From Rhodopirellula bahusiensis (GTDB taxonomy: Bacteria > Planctomycetota > Planctomycetia > Pirellulales > Pirellulaceae): a stretch of DNA of 64,000 nt. The stretch is from positions 620,001-684,000 of the forward strand of contig NZ_NIZW01000001.1 in NCBI RefSeq assembly GCF_002727185.1. Direction: 5' to 3'. The notes below the pieces were generated by a model. That model saw nothing but the letters and a program-made list of their open reading frames with translations. It made no database searches and was not told the origin of the DNA. Position numbers and translations under genes: made by a program. Shown here piece after piece: positions 10,937-20,824 of the stretch. Within the stretch, counting starts at the first letter, position 1. Every line of letters starts with the position of its first letter.

Positions 10937-11509
10937 ATGGCCAAAATTTTGATGCTCGTCGGCGACTTCGTCGAAGATTACGAAGCCATGGTTCCCTATC
11001 AGATGTTGCTGATGCTGGAACACGAAGTGGCCACCGTCTGCCCCGGCAAATCCGCGGGCGACTCCGTGGCCACGGCGATCCATGATTTCGAGGGTCACCA
11101 AACGTACAGCGAAAAACCCGGGCACCGATTCGCAATCACCGCCGACTTCGATGGACTGCAGCCCGAAACCTACGACGCCTTGGTCATCCCAGGCGGCCGA
11201 GCCCCCGAGTACCTGCGGCTGAACGAGAAGGTCCTCGACATCGTTCGCCATTTCGCGGATCAGAACAAACCGATCGCCGCGGTCTGCCACGGGCCTCAAA
11301 TCTTGGCCGCAGCGGGCGTGCTCAAAGACCGCGAGTGCAGCTGTTACCCGGCCGTCGCCCCCGAGGTTCAGATCGGCGGTGGAACCTACATGACTCCCGG
11401 CGAGGGCATGGACACCGCCCACGTCGATGGCAACTTGGTCACCGCACCAGCCTGGCCCGCTCACCCCGCATGGATGCGAGAATTCTGCCGACTGCTCCCA
11501 TCCGATTGA
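10937..11509 (+). CDS. DJ-1/PfpI family protein (glutamine amidotransferase-like)
   Basis: A 190-residue cytoplasmic protein of the DJ-1/PfpI superfamily, whose members act as peptidases, deglycases or chaperones. The nucleophile elbow AVCHGPQ places the reactive cysteine at C117 with H118 beside it. E13 in the FVEDYE segment fits the conserved acidic partner, and [11 protein letters not shown] (84-94) is the family loop. ATG at 10937 is the natural start. Its TGA stop overlaps the ATG of the VWA gene by one base (TGATG), so translation of the two is probably coupled. Substrate is not predictable. Confidence 0.9.
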   Translation: MAKILMLVGDFVEDYEAMVPYQMLLMLEHEVATVCPGKSAGDSVATAIHDFEGHQTYSEKPGHRFAITADFDGLQPETYDALVIPGGRAPEYLRLNEKVLDIVRHFADQNKPIAAVCHGPQILAAAGVLKDRECSCYPAVAPEVQIGGGTYMTPGEGMDTAHVDGNLVTAPAWPAHPAWMREFCRLLPSD

Positions 11510-13050
11510 TGAACGCTCCCGATCCCAACCGCGTCGACCCAGCCTCCGGCCTTTCTCCGGATCACGCCGATGCGTTGCGTGATCGGAAATCGCAATTGCA
11601 GGCCGAACTGCTTCGCGTCCGTCGCGAAGCGCATGCAGCGAGGCTGGAGGCCAATGCCGTTCGACTCGAAGCAACCGCGTCGCAAATCGAGGCCGAACTG
11701 GAATCGATCGAAACCGGGCAACCCGTCGAGCAGCCCAACGTCGGCGAGCCTTCAACAACTGCGTCTGGACACAACCTGAATCCGCCGAAGCTTCCAAGCT
11801 CCAGCCGCTTTGCTTCCTGGAACGAAGTTCGCGAAGCGTTTGATTCATTCACGAAGGTCAGCACCCGGCGTGATCTGAGTCACGGTGTTTCGGTACGAGC
11901 ACCCAAGATGAGGCGTCTTGGTGAAACCAAATCACCGGATGCGATCCCAACCTCACCAATCGCTGATCCTGAACCGGAGTTTTCAACCGAGCCAGGTTCG
12001 CTTGAGCCGAGCTCGACCGCTGAACTCGACGCTCACGAAGACTCGCTCCTTTTCGGCGAAGACAAACCAACGCCTTCGGGCGAACCGCTTCCAAGCGTGA
12101 TAGAAGACGACGAGGAAACGGACACAAGCGGTCGCCGGAGAAAACCTGCCGCGGTGATCGTCAGTGCGATTGTTCACGCGGTGCTGCTTTTCATCCTCGC
12201 GGCATTCACACTCAGCAACGCTCGTCCGAAGGATCAAATGGCGTTCTCCGCTTCCGCGTCCAGCGAAAGTGAAGAGACGGCGATGGAAACATTTGCGATC
12301 GAAAGCAGCGAACCCATCACCGAGCCAACCCAATCGCAGCCCGACGAGACGCAGTACGACGTCAGCGAAATTGGCGAGATGCCGATCGTCGACATCACAT
12401 CAACAGCAATGGATTCGGTAGCCGCGTCAGCATCCAATTTGTCGTCGCTTTCCAGCTCTTCGTCTGCTGCTTCGCAGGCGATGCAAAAGTTGAAATCGGA
12501 CGCCAAATCGCAAATGGAATTCTGCGGTGTCGAAGGCGGCGGCAACCACTTTGTTTACCTTGTCGACAGTTCGGGCAGCATGGGCGATGCCTTCACATCC
12601 GCTCGATCAGCGTTGCTCCAATCGATCGACATGCTGACTGAGAAGCAACGCTTCTACGTCGTTTTCTTTGACACCGATAGCGACTACATGCAACTGTCGG
12701 GTTCGCCCGAACCAGAGACACGCAGTGTTTACGCCACCGCGAACAACAAACAACAGCTTCGCAATTGGGCCATGCGGATTTCAATGGATCGCGGCAAAGC
12801 TCCCTACGACCCACTGCGTTTCGCGTTGGACCTCAAACCCGATGTGATCTTCTTGCTGTCCGACGGTGAGTTCCCGCAAGGCATCGAGGACTTGCTCTCC
12901 GAAGAGAATCGGTCCACCAATCTGTTTGGTGACACCGACCCGATCAGCATCGTTAACACGATCAGTTACTACAGCCGTGAAGGTGAAAGCCGAATGCGAC
13001 GCATCGCGGAAAAGAACTTCGGGCAATACCGTCACGTTCCTAAACCCTGA
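11509..13050 (+). CDS. Membrane-anchored VWA-domain protein
   Basis: A 513-residue protein in three parts. Residues 20-70 form an Arg/Glu/Ala-rich coiled coil. Residues 71-212 are an acidic, Pro/Ser-rich disordered stretch. One transmembrane helix (about 214-236, AAVIVSAIVHAVLLFILAAF) is followed by a Ser-rich linker. The von Willebrand A domain at about 347-505 has an intact MIDAS motif DSSGSMG (353-359) and later the FLLSDGEF strand. The orientation predicts a cytoplasmic N terminus and an external metal-dependent binding domain. It sits between PfpI (one-base overlap) and yraN (9-base gap), suggesting an operon. Partner proteins are unknown. Confidence 0.88.
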   Translation: MNAPDPNRVDPASGLSPDHADALRDRKSQLQAELLRVRREAHAARLEANAVRLEATASQIEAELESIETGQPVEQPNVGEPSTTASGHNLNPPKLPSSSRFASWNEVREAFDSFTKVSTRRDLSHGVSVRAPKMRRLGETKSPDAIPTSPIADPEPEFSTEPGSLEPSSTAELDAHEDSLLFGEDKPTPSGEPLPSVIEDDEETDTSGRRRKPAAVIVSAIVHAVLLFILAAFTLSNARPKDQMAFSASASSESEETAMETFAIESSEPITEPTQSQPDETQYDVSEIGEMPIVDITSTAMDSVAASASNLSSLSSSSSAASQAMQKLKSDAKSQMEFCGVEGGGNHFVYLVDSSGSMGDAFTSARSALLQSIDMLTEKQRFYVVFFDTDSDYMQLSGSPEPETRSVYATANNKQQLRNWAMRISMDRGKAPYDPLRFALDLKPDVIFLLSDGEFPQGIEDLLSEENRSTNLFGDTDPISIVNTISYYSREGESRMRRIAEKNFGQYRHVPKP

Positions 13051-13059
13051 GGCCAATTC

Positions 13060-13548
13060 TTGGCCAATCGTGTTCCTCAAACGCTCACTTGGATTGCATC
13101 ACGCGGCCAGCGTCTGCGGCAGTGGTACAACGACCATCGGTTTGGTGCCATCGATGACCATGCCCAACTTGGCAAACGAGGCGAGCAAGTTGCCGCTCAG
13201 TTGCTGAGACGCAAAGGCTTGCAAGTCATCGCCGAAAGTGAATCCGACCGCGCCGGTGAAATCGACTTAATCGCCCTTCGCAAACACCCGCGTCTGATGG
13301 TGTTTGTAGAAGTCAAAACACTTTCCACTTCGCGTCCGGGCCATCCAGCGGACCGAGTCGACGAAAACAAACAAGCCCGAATCACGCGGGCTGCCCTTCG
13401 CTACTTGAAGCGAAAGAAACTACTTGGGATTCCATGTCGCTTTGACGTGGTTGCCGTTTGGTGGCCTCGAGACGAACCTCGACCGACTCGCGTCGAGCAC
13501 TACGAATCCGCGTTCGATGCCGTCGGGATTGATTCCTTCTTTGGCTGA
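13060..13548 (+). CDS. YraN family (UPF0102) endonuclease-like protein
   Basis: A 162-residue protein of the UPF0102/YraN family, which has a restriction-endonuclease-like fold. Visible family features are the GKRGEQVAAQLLRRKGLQVI helix, then GEIDLIAL and VFVEVKTL, the D and E-x-K of the PD-(D/E)xK core, and a C-terminal FDVVAVW strand. The function in cells is not settled; a role in DNA processing is usually suggested. The start appears to be TTG at 13060, nine bases after the VWA stop, because no in-frame ATG or GTG lies near. A weak CTGAGG sits upstream. Confidence 0.88.
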   Translation: MANRVPQTLTWIASRGQRLRQWYNDHRFGAIDDHAQLGKRGEQVAAQLLRRKGLQVIAESESDRAGEIDLIALRKHPRLMVFVEVKTLSTSRPGHPADRVDENKQARITRAALRYLKRKKLLGIPCRFDVVAVWWPRDEPRPTRVEHYESAFDAVGIDSFFG

Positions 13549-13581
13549 AACTTTCGCAAATCGACCAAGTTCACTTGTTGA

Positions 13582-14832
13582 TCAAGCCTTCATCGCGAAA
13601 GCCTGGACCGCCTCTCGGAAAAGCGAGACTCCGTTTTCTAGCGACTCAAGTTCGATGAATTCATCGACCGTGTGAGCTTGCTCGATGCTGCCCGGACCGC
13701 ACACGATTCGGTGGCGAAGCTCTTCCAACACCGCACCGTCGGTGGCATAGCAAACCGTCTCCGCTTTTTCGCGTCCGCAGTACGAACTCGCCAACTCACA
13801 CATGCGAACGAGCGTTGGATCGTCGATGGGCGTTTCCAACGGAGCAACAGATTTGTAGCTACGAAATTGCAATCCAAGTTGCTCCGCAGCGGCCTTCGCT
13901 TCCGCCATCAAGCATTCACCGTCCACACTGGGCATCGCTCGCCAATTGGCCCAAACTTCACTGCGATCCGGAACGATGTTGGTCGCATCCGCATGGTCGC
14001 TGATGCCAAAGTTGAACGTCAGCGTCGGAGGGTCAAACCGGTCGTCTCGCAGCATCGGATCGGTTTGCGATCGTTCGTGCAGCTCGAGGATTGTTTGCAG
14101 CAATGGGATCATCGCCACATTCGCGTTGACACCTCGGTTCGTGCTGCTATGAGCGGCCTTGCCATGGGAGATCACTCGAAACCCACCCATGCCTTTGTGG
14201 GCGTGGACGACGCCTAATTCGGTTGGTTCACCAATCAACGCAACCGGATCCAGAGCAACCAATTCGCGATAGGCGGGACTGCTCTGCGCCAATTCCTTGG
14301 CGCCGCGAAGCCCGACTTCCTCGTCGGCCGTGCAAACAACCCACAGCGGAGCCGATTGCTTCGACGCATCCAAATCATCGATCGCCGCAAGCATCGCTGC
14401 CAACGATCCCTTCATGTCACACGAGCCTCGACCGTACAAACGATTGTCTTCGATCACGGCTTCGAACGGGTTTCCGCCCGGTCCGCCCCAGCGATCCGCG
14501 GGAACCACATCGGTGTGACAAAAGTACGCCAGCCCCGTTTCGTTCTCAGGTCGATCGATGGATTGCGTCGACAAATCCCCCGATTTTGAACTCGAATCGG
14601 TTGGCAAACGCTTGGCAATCAAATTGAATTTTGGGACACCTTCGCCATCCAGGTACCGCGTTTGCTCACATTCGAACCCTTGCGCCCGCAAACGATCCGC
14701 CACCCACTCCGTGATCGCTTGATTGCTGGTATGACTGACCGTCGGATAAGCGATCAATTCGGACAGTAGTCTTACAGCAAGTGACAAAACGAGGTCTCGG
14801 TTGGAATAGCCGTGGCAACTCAAATCCGACAA
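13582..14832 (-). CDS. argE: M20 family metallopeptidase, acetylornithine deacetylase-like
   Basis: Zinc-dependent amidohydrolase of the ArgE/DapE group, which removes an acyl group from an amino acid such as N-acetylornithine. The protein has up to 416 residues and shows CHTDVVPADRW (metal-binding His and Asp), YGRGSCDMKGSLAAM (bridging Asp), TADEEVGLRGA (catalytic Glu and metal Glu) and HGKAAHSS in the dimerisation domain, with GPGSIEQAHTVDEF near the C terminus carrying the last metal His. The gene symbol is by best resemblance; DapE-like or a general peptidase cannot be excluded. The start is uncertain: TTG at 14832 and TTG near 14787 are both possible. The gene is divergent from mgtE. 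Confidence 0.85.
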   Translation of the reverse strand: MSDLSCHGYSNRDLVLSLAVRLLSELIAYPTVSHTSNQAITEWVADRLRAQGFECEQTRYLDGEGVPKFNLIAKRLPTDSSSKSGDLSTQSIDRPENETGLAYFCHTDVVPADRWGGPGGNPFEAVIEDNRLYGRGSCDMKGSLAAMLAAIDDLDASKQSAPLWVVCTADEEVGLRGAKELAQSSPAYRELVALDPVALIGEPTELGVVHAHKGMGGFRVISHGKAAHSSTNRGVNANVAMIPLLQTILELHERSQTDPMLRDDRFDPPTLTFNFGISDHADATNIVPDRSEVWANWRAMPSVDGECLMAEAKAAAEQLGLQFRSYKSVAPLETPIDDPTLVRMCELASSYCGREKAETVCYATDGAVLEELRHRIVCGPGSIEQAHTVDEFIELESLENGVSLFREAVQAFAMKA

Positions 14833-14861
14833 TCTACACCTTCAAGCGGCCCCCTGCACCA

Positions 14862-16277
14862 GTGAATGCCCCCGCCTCCCCCGAACATTCCACTAACTCC
14901 GACCTCGACGAATCCGCCCAGCAAACTGATTGGCGACCGTGGGAACGGCTGGGCGAATTAGTCGATGCGGGTGACGCCGAAGGAGTCGAAAACTTCCTTT
15001 CAAAGTTAGGACCAAACGATCAAGCGTTGGCGCTCAATCGTTTGGACGAGGAACATTACTGCGCGGTTCTGACGCTACTGCCCGCGGAGGAAGCCGCCGA
15101 AATCCTGCGTCACCTGAGCGAAACGCAAGCGGCCGAATTGGTCGACTCGCTCTGTGCTTCGGACGCGGCCGCCATCGTCCAAGAGATGACCAGCGACGAA
15201 CAGGCTGACTTGCTGGGTGACTTGGACGACGATCAGGCCGAATCGATTCTTCAGGCACTGCCGCCCGAAGATGCCGCTTCGGTTCGAGAACTGGCCGCGT
15301 ACAGCGACGACCAAGCTGGTGGTCTGTTGGTTCGTGAGATCCTGCGGTTCAACCAGAAAAGCCTCGTTCACGAAGTCATCACAACGCTCTCAGAAAACGC
15401 TGAAGAGTTTCGTGACTACGACGTGCAGTACGCCTACTTGACCGACGACGATGAGAAACTGGTCGGCGTGCTGCCGATGCGAAACCTGTTGTTTGCCAAA
15501 CGCACCGACCCTGTCGCGGACATCATGATCCTCGATCCATTGTCGATTACCGCCAGCATGCCGCTGGATGAACTGCGAGACTTCTTCGACGCCCACCACT
15601 TCCTCGGCGTCCCAGTTGTCGATGACACCCACAAACTTCTGGGTGTCGTCCACCGAAACGCAGTCGACTACGAATCAACCCGTGCCGCCGAAAACGATTT
15701 TCTGAAAAGCCAAGGGATCATCGGTGGCGAAGAGCTACGAACGATGCCGCTTTGGCAACGATCGCATCGACGACTCAGTTGGCTCAGCATCAACGTTTTG
15801 CTGAACATTGGTGCGGCCGGCGTCATTGCCGTGTACCAAGACACGCTATCCAAGGTGATCGCGCTTGCCGTGTTCCTGCCGATCATCAGCGACATGAGCG
15901 GTTGCAGTGGAAACCAAGCGGTGGCGGTCAGCATGCGTGAACTATCGCTCGGTTTGGTTCGCCCGTCCGAGATGCTACGCGTCTGGCTGAAGGAAATCAG
16001 CGTTGGCCTGATCAACGGAACGGTGCTGGGACTGCTGGTTGCTGTTGTCGCGGTCGTCTGGGACGGCAATCCCTACTTGGGTCTCGTTGTCGGAGTCGCT
16101 TTGTGTGCGAACACGCTGATCGCGGTCTCCATCGGAGGCACCGTGCCGCTTCTTTTGAAACGGCTCGGGTTCGACCCGGCGGTCGCCAGCGGTCCGTTGC
16201 TAACAACCGTGACCGACATGTGCGGCTTCTTCCTGGTTCTAGGAATGGCAACCGCAATGCTCGATCGACTGATCTAG
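14862..16277 (+). CDS. mgtE: Magnesium transporter MgtE
   Basis: Mg2+ channel/transporter of the MgtE/SLC41 family. The 471-residue form begins with an MgtE N domain (helical, rich in LLP.EEAAEILRHL-type repeats), continues with two CBS domains (YLTDDDEKLVGVLPMRNLL; MPLDELRDFF to LLGVVHRNAV) that sense Mg2+, a plug helix, and five transmembrane helices. The pore signature is present as FLPIISDMSGCSGNQA, and an Asp in the last helix (TTVTDMCGFF) matches the conserved pore Asp. GTG at 14862 is preferred because the alternative GTG at 14781 would overlap the divergent M20 gene. It converges on the haem-CxxCH gene, leaving only 10 bases between the stops. Confidence 0.93.
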   Translation: MNAPASPEHSTNSDLDESAQQTDWRPWERLGELVDAGDAEGVENFLSKLGPNDQALALNRLDEEHYCAVLTLLPAEEAAEILRHLSETQAAELVDSLCASDAAAIVQEMTSDEQADLLGDLDDDQAESILQALPPEDAASVRELAAYSDDQAGGLLVREILRFNQKSLVHEVITTLSENAEEFRDYDVQYAYLTDDDEKLVGVLPMRNLLFAKRTDPVADIMILDPLSITASMPLDELRDFFDAHHFLGVPVVDDTHKLLGVVHRNAVDYESTRAAENDFLKSQGIIGGEELRTMPLWQRSHRRLSWLSINVLLNIGAAGVIAVYQDTLSKVIALAVFLPIISDMSGCSGNQAVAVSMRELSLGLVRPSEMLRVWLKEISVGLINGTVLGLLVAVVAVVWDGNPYLGLVVGVALCANTLIAVSIGGTVPLLLKRLGFDPAVASGPLLTTVTDMCGFFLVLGMATAMLDRLI

Positions 16278-16287
16278 GCAGTCCAGA

Positions 16288-19200
16288 CTATTTCGGTCGA
16301 GTTGCGACTTCGACTCGGCGTGAGTCGTTCAGGTAGGCCATCAAATCGGAGATGTCCTGCAACGACAATTCGTCCAGCAAACCGCTCGGCATGATGCTCG
16401 ATCGGCTTGGCTGGATCAGGTCCACTTCCGACTCAGCCAACGTGGTCACGTTGTTGTTCGAATCGCGAATCTGCAGTTCGCTGCCGGCTTTGCTCACCAT
16501 GCCGACGAAGACCTCGCCATCCAAGGTTAGTACCTTTTTGCTGGCGTATTGATCACTCACAACGTGAGATGGATACAAAACGGACTCCAAGATTTCGCGG
16601 CGAGTGAATCGGCGAGCGACGCTGGTCAAATCAGGTCCGATCACGGTGCCTTGCGTGCCAGCTCGGTGACAATTCGCACATTGAGCACGAGCGTATACCT
16701 CCGCTCCTGCGTGAGCGTCACCGCCCTGCCCTTCATCACTCTCCAGGTGAGAAATCAACTGTTCGAAATCCCAGCGTGATTCGTCTTCCCGCGGCAATTC
16801 TGCCGATGGGCGATCCGGGAATGTCTTGGCGTACCAACGCTGCCACGGAGCCATCGATTGCTTCACGCCCTCGGGACGCTGCATTCCGGTCCAGTGTTCA
16901 AGCAATTGCTCCACGCTTTCGAACGTTGTGCCTTCTTTTTCAGCTCGCAGCCCCATCAAAACCAATGACCGAAGTGCCATGGGATCATCCGTGGCGATGG
17001 GAACGCCTCGAAGACGCGTGACGACTTCATTCGCGGCCGGTCCATCCAAGACGTTCAAGCTGCGAACCAAGTAGTCCCAGTTTTCTCCGTCAGGATTCTG
17101 AGCCAATGCCATCGCAACAACGGCACGACGTTGGGGCTCGGTTCGCCAGATTTTCCGTAAGTGTGCGGAGGACGCATCGTCGGGAGCGGACGCCAGCATC
17201 GCGATGATGCCGGTTCGCAAACGGCGGTGAACGTCGTCCACTTTGTCCTCTTTGGTCAGCTCGTCATCCAGCGTGCGAAGTTTTGCAGCGGTTGCCTCAT
17301 TGATCGGTCGCTCCAACTGGAACAAAGCACCAAGGGCGGAGTTTCGCCAGCGACTTCCTTCATCCAGAATCGCTTGAATGTCGTCTTCGGAAAGGTGACG
17401 AGCAAAATCTCGCGTCACACCGACCATGTACATGGGCAACGAGCCTTCGCTGTCTCGTCCGGCAATGCCTTCGTAAAATTTCAACAATGCGAATCGCTCG
17501 CGAGCCGACCACTGACGATCGATGCGTTGCAAACACATCGCGGCCAGAACGCGGTCCAACTCCGGTGCATCGGATTCCAAGTACTCCATCGCACGCGGGA
17601 CCAACGACTCAGCTTGCAGGTAGCTCGCCAGACGAATCAGCTCGTGATTCATACGAGAATCACCGGCTGGGAACTCATCCGCAATTTGCTTTGACAACCA
17701 CTGGACTTCGCTCGCCTTGATGTTGCAACGATGCAGCGTGACTTGGCACAGACGCAGCGTGTCGACAAAGTCTTTGTCGCTCAAAAAGTCCTTCATCATG
17801 TTGCTGGTCCGCTTCAGCACCAACAACCCGGTCGCCTTGTTCGTGTCAGCGGCAACAAGTGCCAACATACCCACCAACGCGGTCCGTGTATCTTCGTGAA
17901 GGATGACGGTTTCTTTCCATTTCGCAGCTGGAATACGCTGCAGAACTTGGCGAGCCACATAGGAAAGTGTTCGATCCTCATGAGCGAGTAAATCGATCAA
18001 CGGTTGCGGATCGTCAGGAATCTGATTGCTTCGCAGCATGGCTTCGCAAACCGCGCGACGGACTCGCAAGTCGCTGTCGCTCAGCATCTCGTTCAAGCGA
18101 GCCTTCGCACGCGATGACGGGTTCAAACCAAGCTGAATCGCGGCGCGACGTCGCACCAATTCGCTTTCCGCTTTGGACAATTCGATCAACAAATCATCGC
18201 TTGGGACGGGACCATACATTTGCATCAAGTTCATCGCGCGAATGCGATAGGAAGGCGGATTTTCATCGCTGTAAGCGACGCCGGCCAACTGTTGATCCCA
18301 ACTGCTTCCCAGTTCACGGCGAATCGCAGCGATGCGTTGACGCGACCAAGCCGCATCCAATTGAGGCTGGCGTACCGCGGCGGCGATACCGCTGCCGAGT
18401 TGCTTCATCGCGTCTGGAATTTTGCCTTGATAGACAACGCGGTACACACCACCGGCGGTCCCACGACCACCCGTGCAGAAATACAATGCTCCGTCCGGAC
18501 CAACCGCCAAATCGGTAACGTTGAGCGGCTGCCCTTTCAAGAACACTTCGCTGTCGGCTTGGAATCCGCTGCCGTTTGGTTTCAGCCGGACGTTCAGAAT
18601 CCGGCCTTCCGACCAATCCGCCATGAACAAACTGTTGTGGTAGCGAACCGGGAACATGTGGTGCTCATAGCACTCGATCCCGGTTGGGCTTCCACGTCCC
18701 GTGTCCAACACGTTTGGCAAACGGTCGATGTAGTACTCAGGCCATTTTGCCCAGCCTGTTCGCCATCCGAACTCACTTGCTTCGGTCACATCCATCAAAG
18801 CGGTTGGACGGTACCAAGGAGTTTCCACGTCGGCTTCCATGTCCGCATCGTGCACGAACAAGTTGCCTTCTGGGTGGAATGCCAAGTCATATGCGTTTCG
18901 TAGTCCACCGGCAATTCGCTCGATGACCTTGCCTTCGATGTCGGTCCGAATGATCGTTCCACCGGGAGCCTTCACGCCACGACCATGTCCGCCGGGATCT
19001 TCGTAACGAGGCAGCAAGTCGCCTTCGTAGATATCCTTCAGAGTCTGGCCGCTGCCGGTTTTTCCAATCGGTTTGACGTAGCTACCAACCGAAACATAGA
19101 TCATGCCGTCGGGACCAAGACGCAAGCCGTGAGGACCGTGCTCGCCACCGTTGCCACTGAACTTGACGATCGTTTTCACTGTTTCAAGTTCGCCGTTTCG

Positions 19201-20079
19201 ATCTTCATCGATCAAGCGATACAGAGCCGATCCATCTGGCCCATCGGCGGTCACGAAGACTTCGCCATTGAGCGGCAGGATGCCTTGGATGGACTCCACC
19301 TTGTCGCAGTAAGTCTGAACTTCTTCGGGGACGCCGTCATCGTCTTTGTCGGTAACGATCAAGAGCGGGCCGCCTTCTTGCGAAAGCAACACGTGTCCGA
19401 ATTCGTCAAACGTCATCGCGATGATCGATCCGACTTGTTCGTCGTTGATCAAGCGTTGAACACCGAAGCCGCGTTGGATTTGAAAGCGTTCGGAATTTTG
19501 CTTGGCGGTCTCGACTTCGACGCTGGGTTCGCGATCCCAAGGAGCGGTTTCACCAAGCGGACCAAAGGTCGACGCTGGCTGCCAGGCTCCATCGTTGTAA
19601 GCTGCCGTGTTCCACAAGGGGATTTCTTGCAGGTTGGTTTTCCAAGTTCGATCGGAACTGAAGGTGAACCATTTCTCACCAGTCTCGGGGCGGATGGAAA
19701 CTCGAGCGACGAGAGCGGCGGTGTTGCCGCGAGTGTTTTGAACTTGGACCGCGACGACATTTCGTCCCGGTTCAATGTAGTCGCTGATGTCGAACTCTTG
19801 CATCTGCCGATAGGACTCGCCTTCGCCGACTTTGCGACCGTTGACGTGCACCTCATAGGCATCGTCTGCGGCGACTTCGATGATCGCTTCGCCACGGTGA
19901 CGCAGATTCAATGACTTGCGAAACCAGCACGTTTCCCCGTTCGGGATGGCTTGATCAGCAGTCGTTCCGGACGCCCAAATCCACTCCGCTTCCGCCGCGA
20001 AGGTTCGAGTATCCCAGCCTAAACACAAAGCACCGACGGCAAGCGTCAACGCGATCAAATGGAATCGTCCAGCAGACAT
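16288..20079 (-). CDS. Giant membrane-bound-dehydrogenase-type protein with HEAT repeats and haem-binding CxxCH domain
   Basis: A 1263-residue secreted protein of the Pirellula/Verrucomicrobium type. After a signal peptide (cleaved near TFAAEAE) residues about 30-180 form a galactose-binding-like beta-sandwich (AADDAYEVHVNGRKVGEG). A glucose-dehydrogenase-like propeller follows (PDGMIYVSVGSYVKPIG, GLRNAYDLAFHPEGNLFVHD, VGPDGALYFCTGGRGTAGG). Residues about 560-1060 contain HEAT-like repeats (RIRAMNLMQMYGP, VRRRAAIQLGL, LRVRRAVCEAML). The C terminus holds the c-type haem site C1134-ANCH-1138 and the VIGPDLTSVARRF strand typical of the TIGR02603-like domain. It probably oxidises sugars or related compounds at the outer side of the cytoplasmic membrane. 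Substrate is unknown, and no partner gene is adjacent. Confidence 0.88.
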   Translation of the reverse strand: MSAGRFHLIALTLAVGALCLGWDTRTFAAEAEWIWASGTTADQAIPNGETCWFRKSLNLRHRGEAIIEVAADDAYEVHVNGRKVGEGESYRQMQEFDISDYIEPGRNVVAVQVQNTRGNTAALVARVSIRPETGEKWFTFSSDRTWKTNLQEIPLWNTAAYNDGAWQPASTFGPLGETAPWDREPSVEVETAKQNSERFQIQRGFGVQRLINDEQVGSIIAMTFDEFGHVLLSQEGGPLLIVTDKDDDGVPEEVQTYCDKVESIQGILPLNGEVFVTADGPDGSALYRLIDEDRNGELETVKTIVKFSGNGGEHGPHGLRLGPDGMIYVSVGSYVKPIGKTGSGQTLKDIYEGDLLPRYEDPGGHGRGVKAPGGTIIRTDIEGKVIERIAGGLRNAYDLAFHPEGNLFVHDADMEADVETPWYRPTALMDVTEASEFGWRTGWAKWPEYYIDRLPNVLDTGRGSPTGIECYEHHMFPVRYHNSLFMADWSEGRILNVRLKPNGSGFQADSEVFLKGQPLNVTDLAVGPDGALYFCTGGRGTAGGVYRVVYQGKIPDAMKQLGSGIAAAVRQPQLDAAWSRQRIAAIRRELGSSWDQQLAGVAYSDENPPSYRIRAMNLMQMYGPVPSDDLLIELSKAESELVRRRAAIQLGLNPSSRAKARLNEMLSDSDLRVRRAVCEAMLRSNQIPDDPQPLIDLLAHEDRTLSYVARQVLQRIPAAKWKETVILHEDTRTALVGMLALVAADTNKATGLLVLKRTSNMMKDFLSDKDFVDTLRLCQVTLHRCNIKASEVQWLSKQIADEFPAGDSRMNHELIRLASYLQAESLVPRAMEYLESDAPELDRVLAAMCLQRIDRQWSARERFALLKFYEGIAGRDSEGSLPMYMVGVTRDFARHLSEDDIQAILDEGSRWRNSALGALFQLERPINEATAAKLRTLDDELTKEDKVDDVHRRLRTGIIAMLASAPDDASSAHLRKIWRTEPQRRAVVAMALAQNPDGENWDYLVRSLNVLDGPAANEVVTRLRGVPIATDDPMALRSLVLMGLRAEKEGTTFESVEQLLEHWTGMQRPEGVKQSMAPWQRWYAKTFPDRPSAELPREDESRWDFEQLISHLESDEGQGGDAHAGAEVYARAQCANCHRAGTQGTVIGPDLTSVARRFTRREILESVLYPSHVVSDQYASKKVLTLDGEVFVGMVSKAGSELQIRDSNNNVTTLAESEVDLIQPSRSSIMPSGLLDELSLQDISDLMAYLNDSRRVEVATRPK

Positions 20080-20202
20080 CCTGATTCAGCCTTCCATGGC
20101 GTGGAGTCAGTCATTTTCGGTGAAAAAAGGCATCCAACACGCCTATTTCCAAACATTCACTCTCCGCAATAGCATTTCGCGATGGATGGTCGCAAGATCG
20201 AA

Positions 20203-20787
20203 TCAGCGGCTCTGCCACTCTTGAATCGCGGGAATCGGAGTCACCAACATCAACACGTTGAGCAACAAATTGTCCCGAATCGTGATCAACATCACGATCT
20301 CGCTGACAACGAACAATCCGACCGACCAACGCCAGGAAAACTTGGACGAAAACCAGAACCCCAACATGCAAGCCACCACATCCATGATCGAATTCGCGAT
20401 CGAGTCGCCGGTGTAACCCACCGCCATCGTCGCTTCGCGGTAACGCTCAATGATCAGGGGCGAGTTCTCCAGGATTTCCCAGCCCACCTCGAGGCCCGCC
20501 GCGATCAAGAACCGATGCGTTCCGTTCAAACGCGGCACCCAAAGGAGCACCCAGAAAAACAACACGCCATGCAAGACGTGCGAGAAGAAATAAGGATCGA
20601 TCAAGTGTTGAGAGTTGTGGGCGGTCCAAATGTCCCAGGACCAAGGCACCCAAGAACCACACTCACACCAAAATCGACGGCCCATTCCGGCCAGGACCAA
20701 CACCATGCCAGCGATCAACGCACAGGCAACCCATGCGCCCGTCCACGATCGGTTTTCGAAGAACCGATCGTCGGTACTCTCAAGCAT
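20203..20787 (-). CDS. DUF2585-like integral membrane protein
   Basis: A 194-residue polytopic membrane protein with about five hydrophobic helices ([51 protein letters not shown] and two near the C terminus). The [20 protein letters not shown] and [20 protein letters not shown] segments resemble the DUF2585/UPF0314 family, including His and Glu residues set in membrane segments that could be catalytic or metal-binding. No function is established. ATG at 20787 (MLESTDD) is chosen; a TTG seven codons upstream is possible. The next gene upstream on the same strand is 37 bases away, so they may share a transcript. Confidence 0.75.
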   Translation of the reverse strand: MLESTDDRFFENRSWTGAWVACALIAGMVLVLAGMGRRFWCECGSWVPWSWDIWTAHNSQHLIDPYFFSHVLHGVLFFWVLLWVPRLNGTHRFLIAAGLEVGWEILENSPLIIERYREATMAVGYTGDSIANSIMDVVACMLGFWFSSKFSWRWSVGLFVVSEIVMLITIRDNLLLNVLMLVTPIPAIQEWQSR

Positions 20788-20824
20788 GCCGGATGAACTC
20801 GCGGTCAACGGAACCGGGCTCCGA

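Noticed and set aside
10856-11848. 330-codon open frame on the minus strand
   Set aside because: It is antisense to the PfpI gene and the start of the VWA gene, both with clear motifs.
18985-19914. 309-codon open frame on the plus strand
   Set aside because: It is antisense to the haem-CxxCH protein gene and has no recognisable family features.
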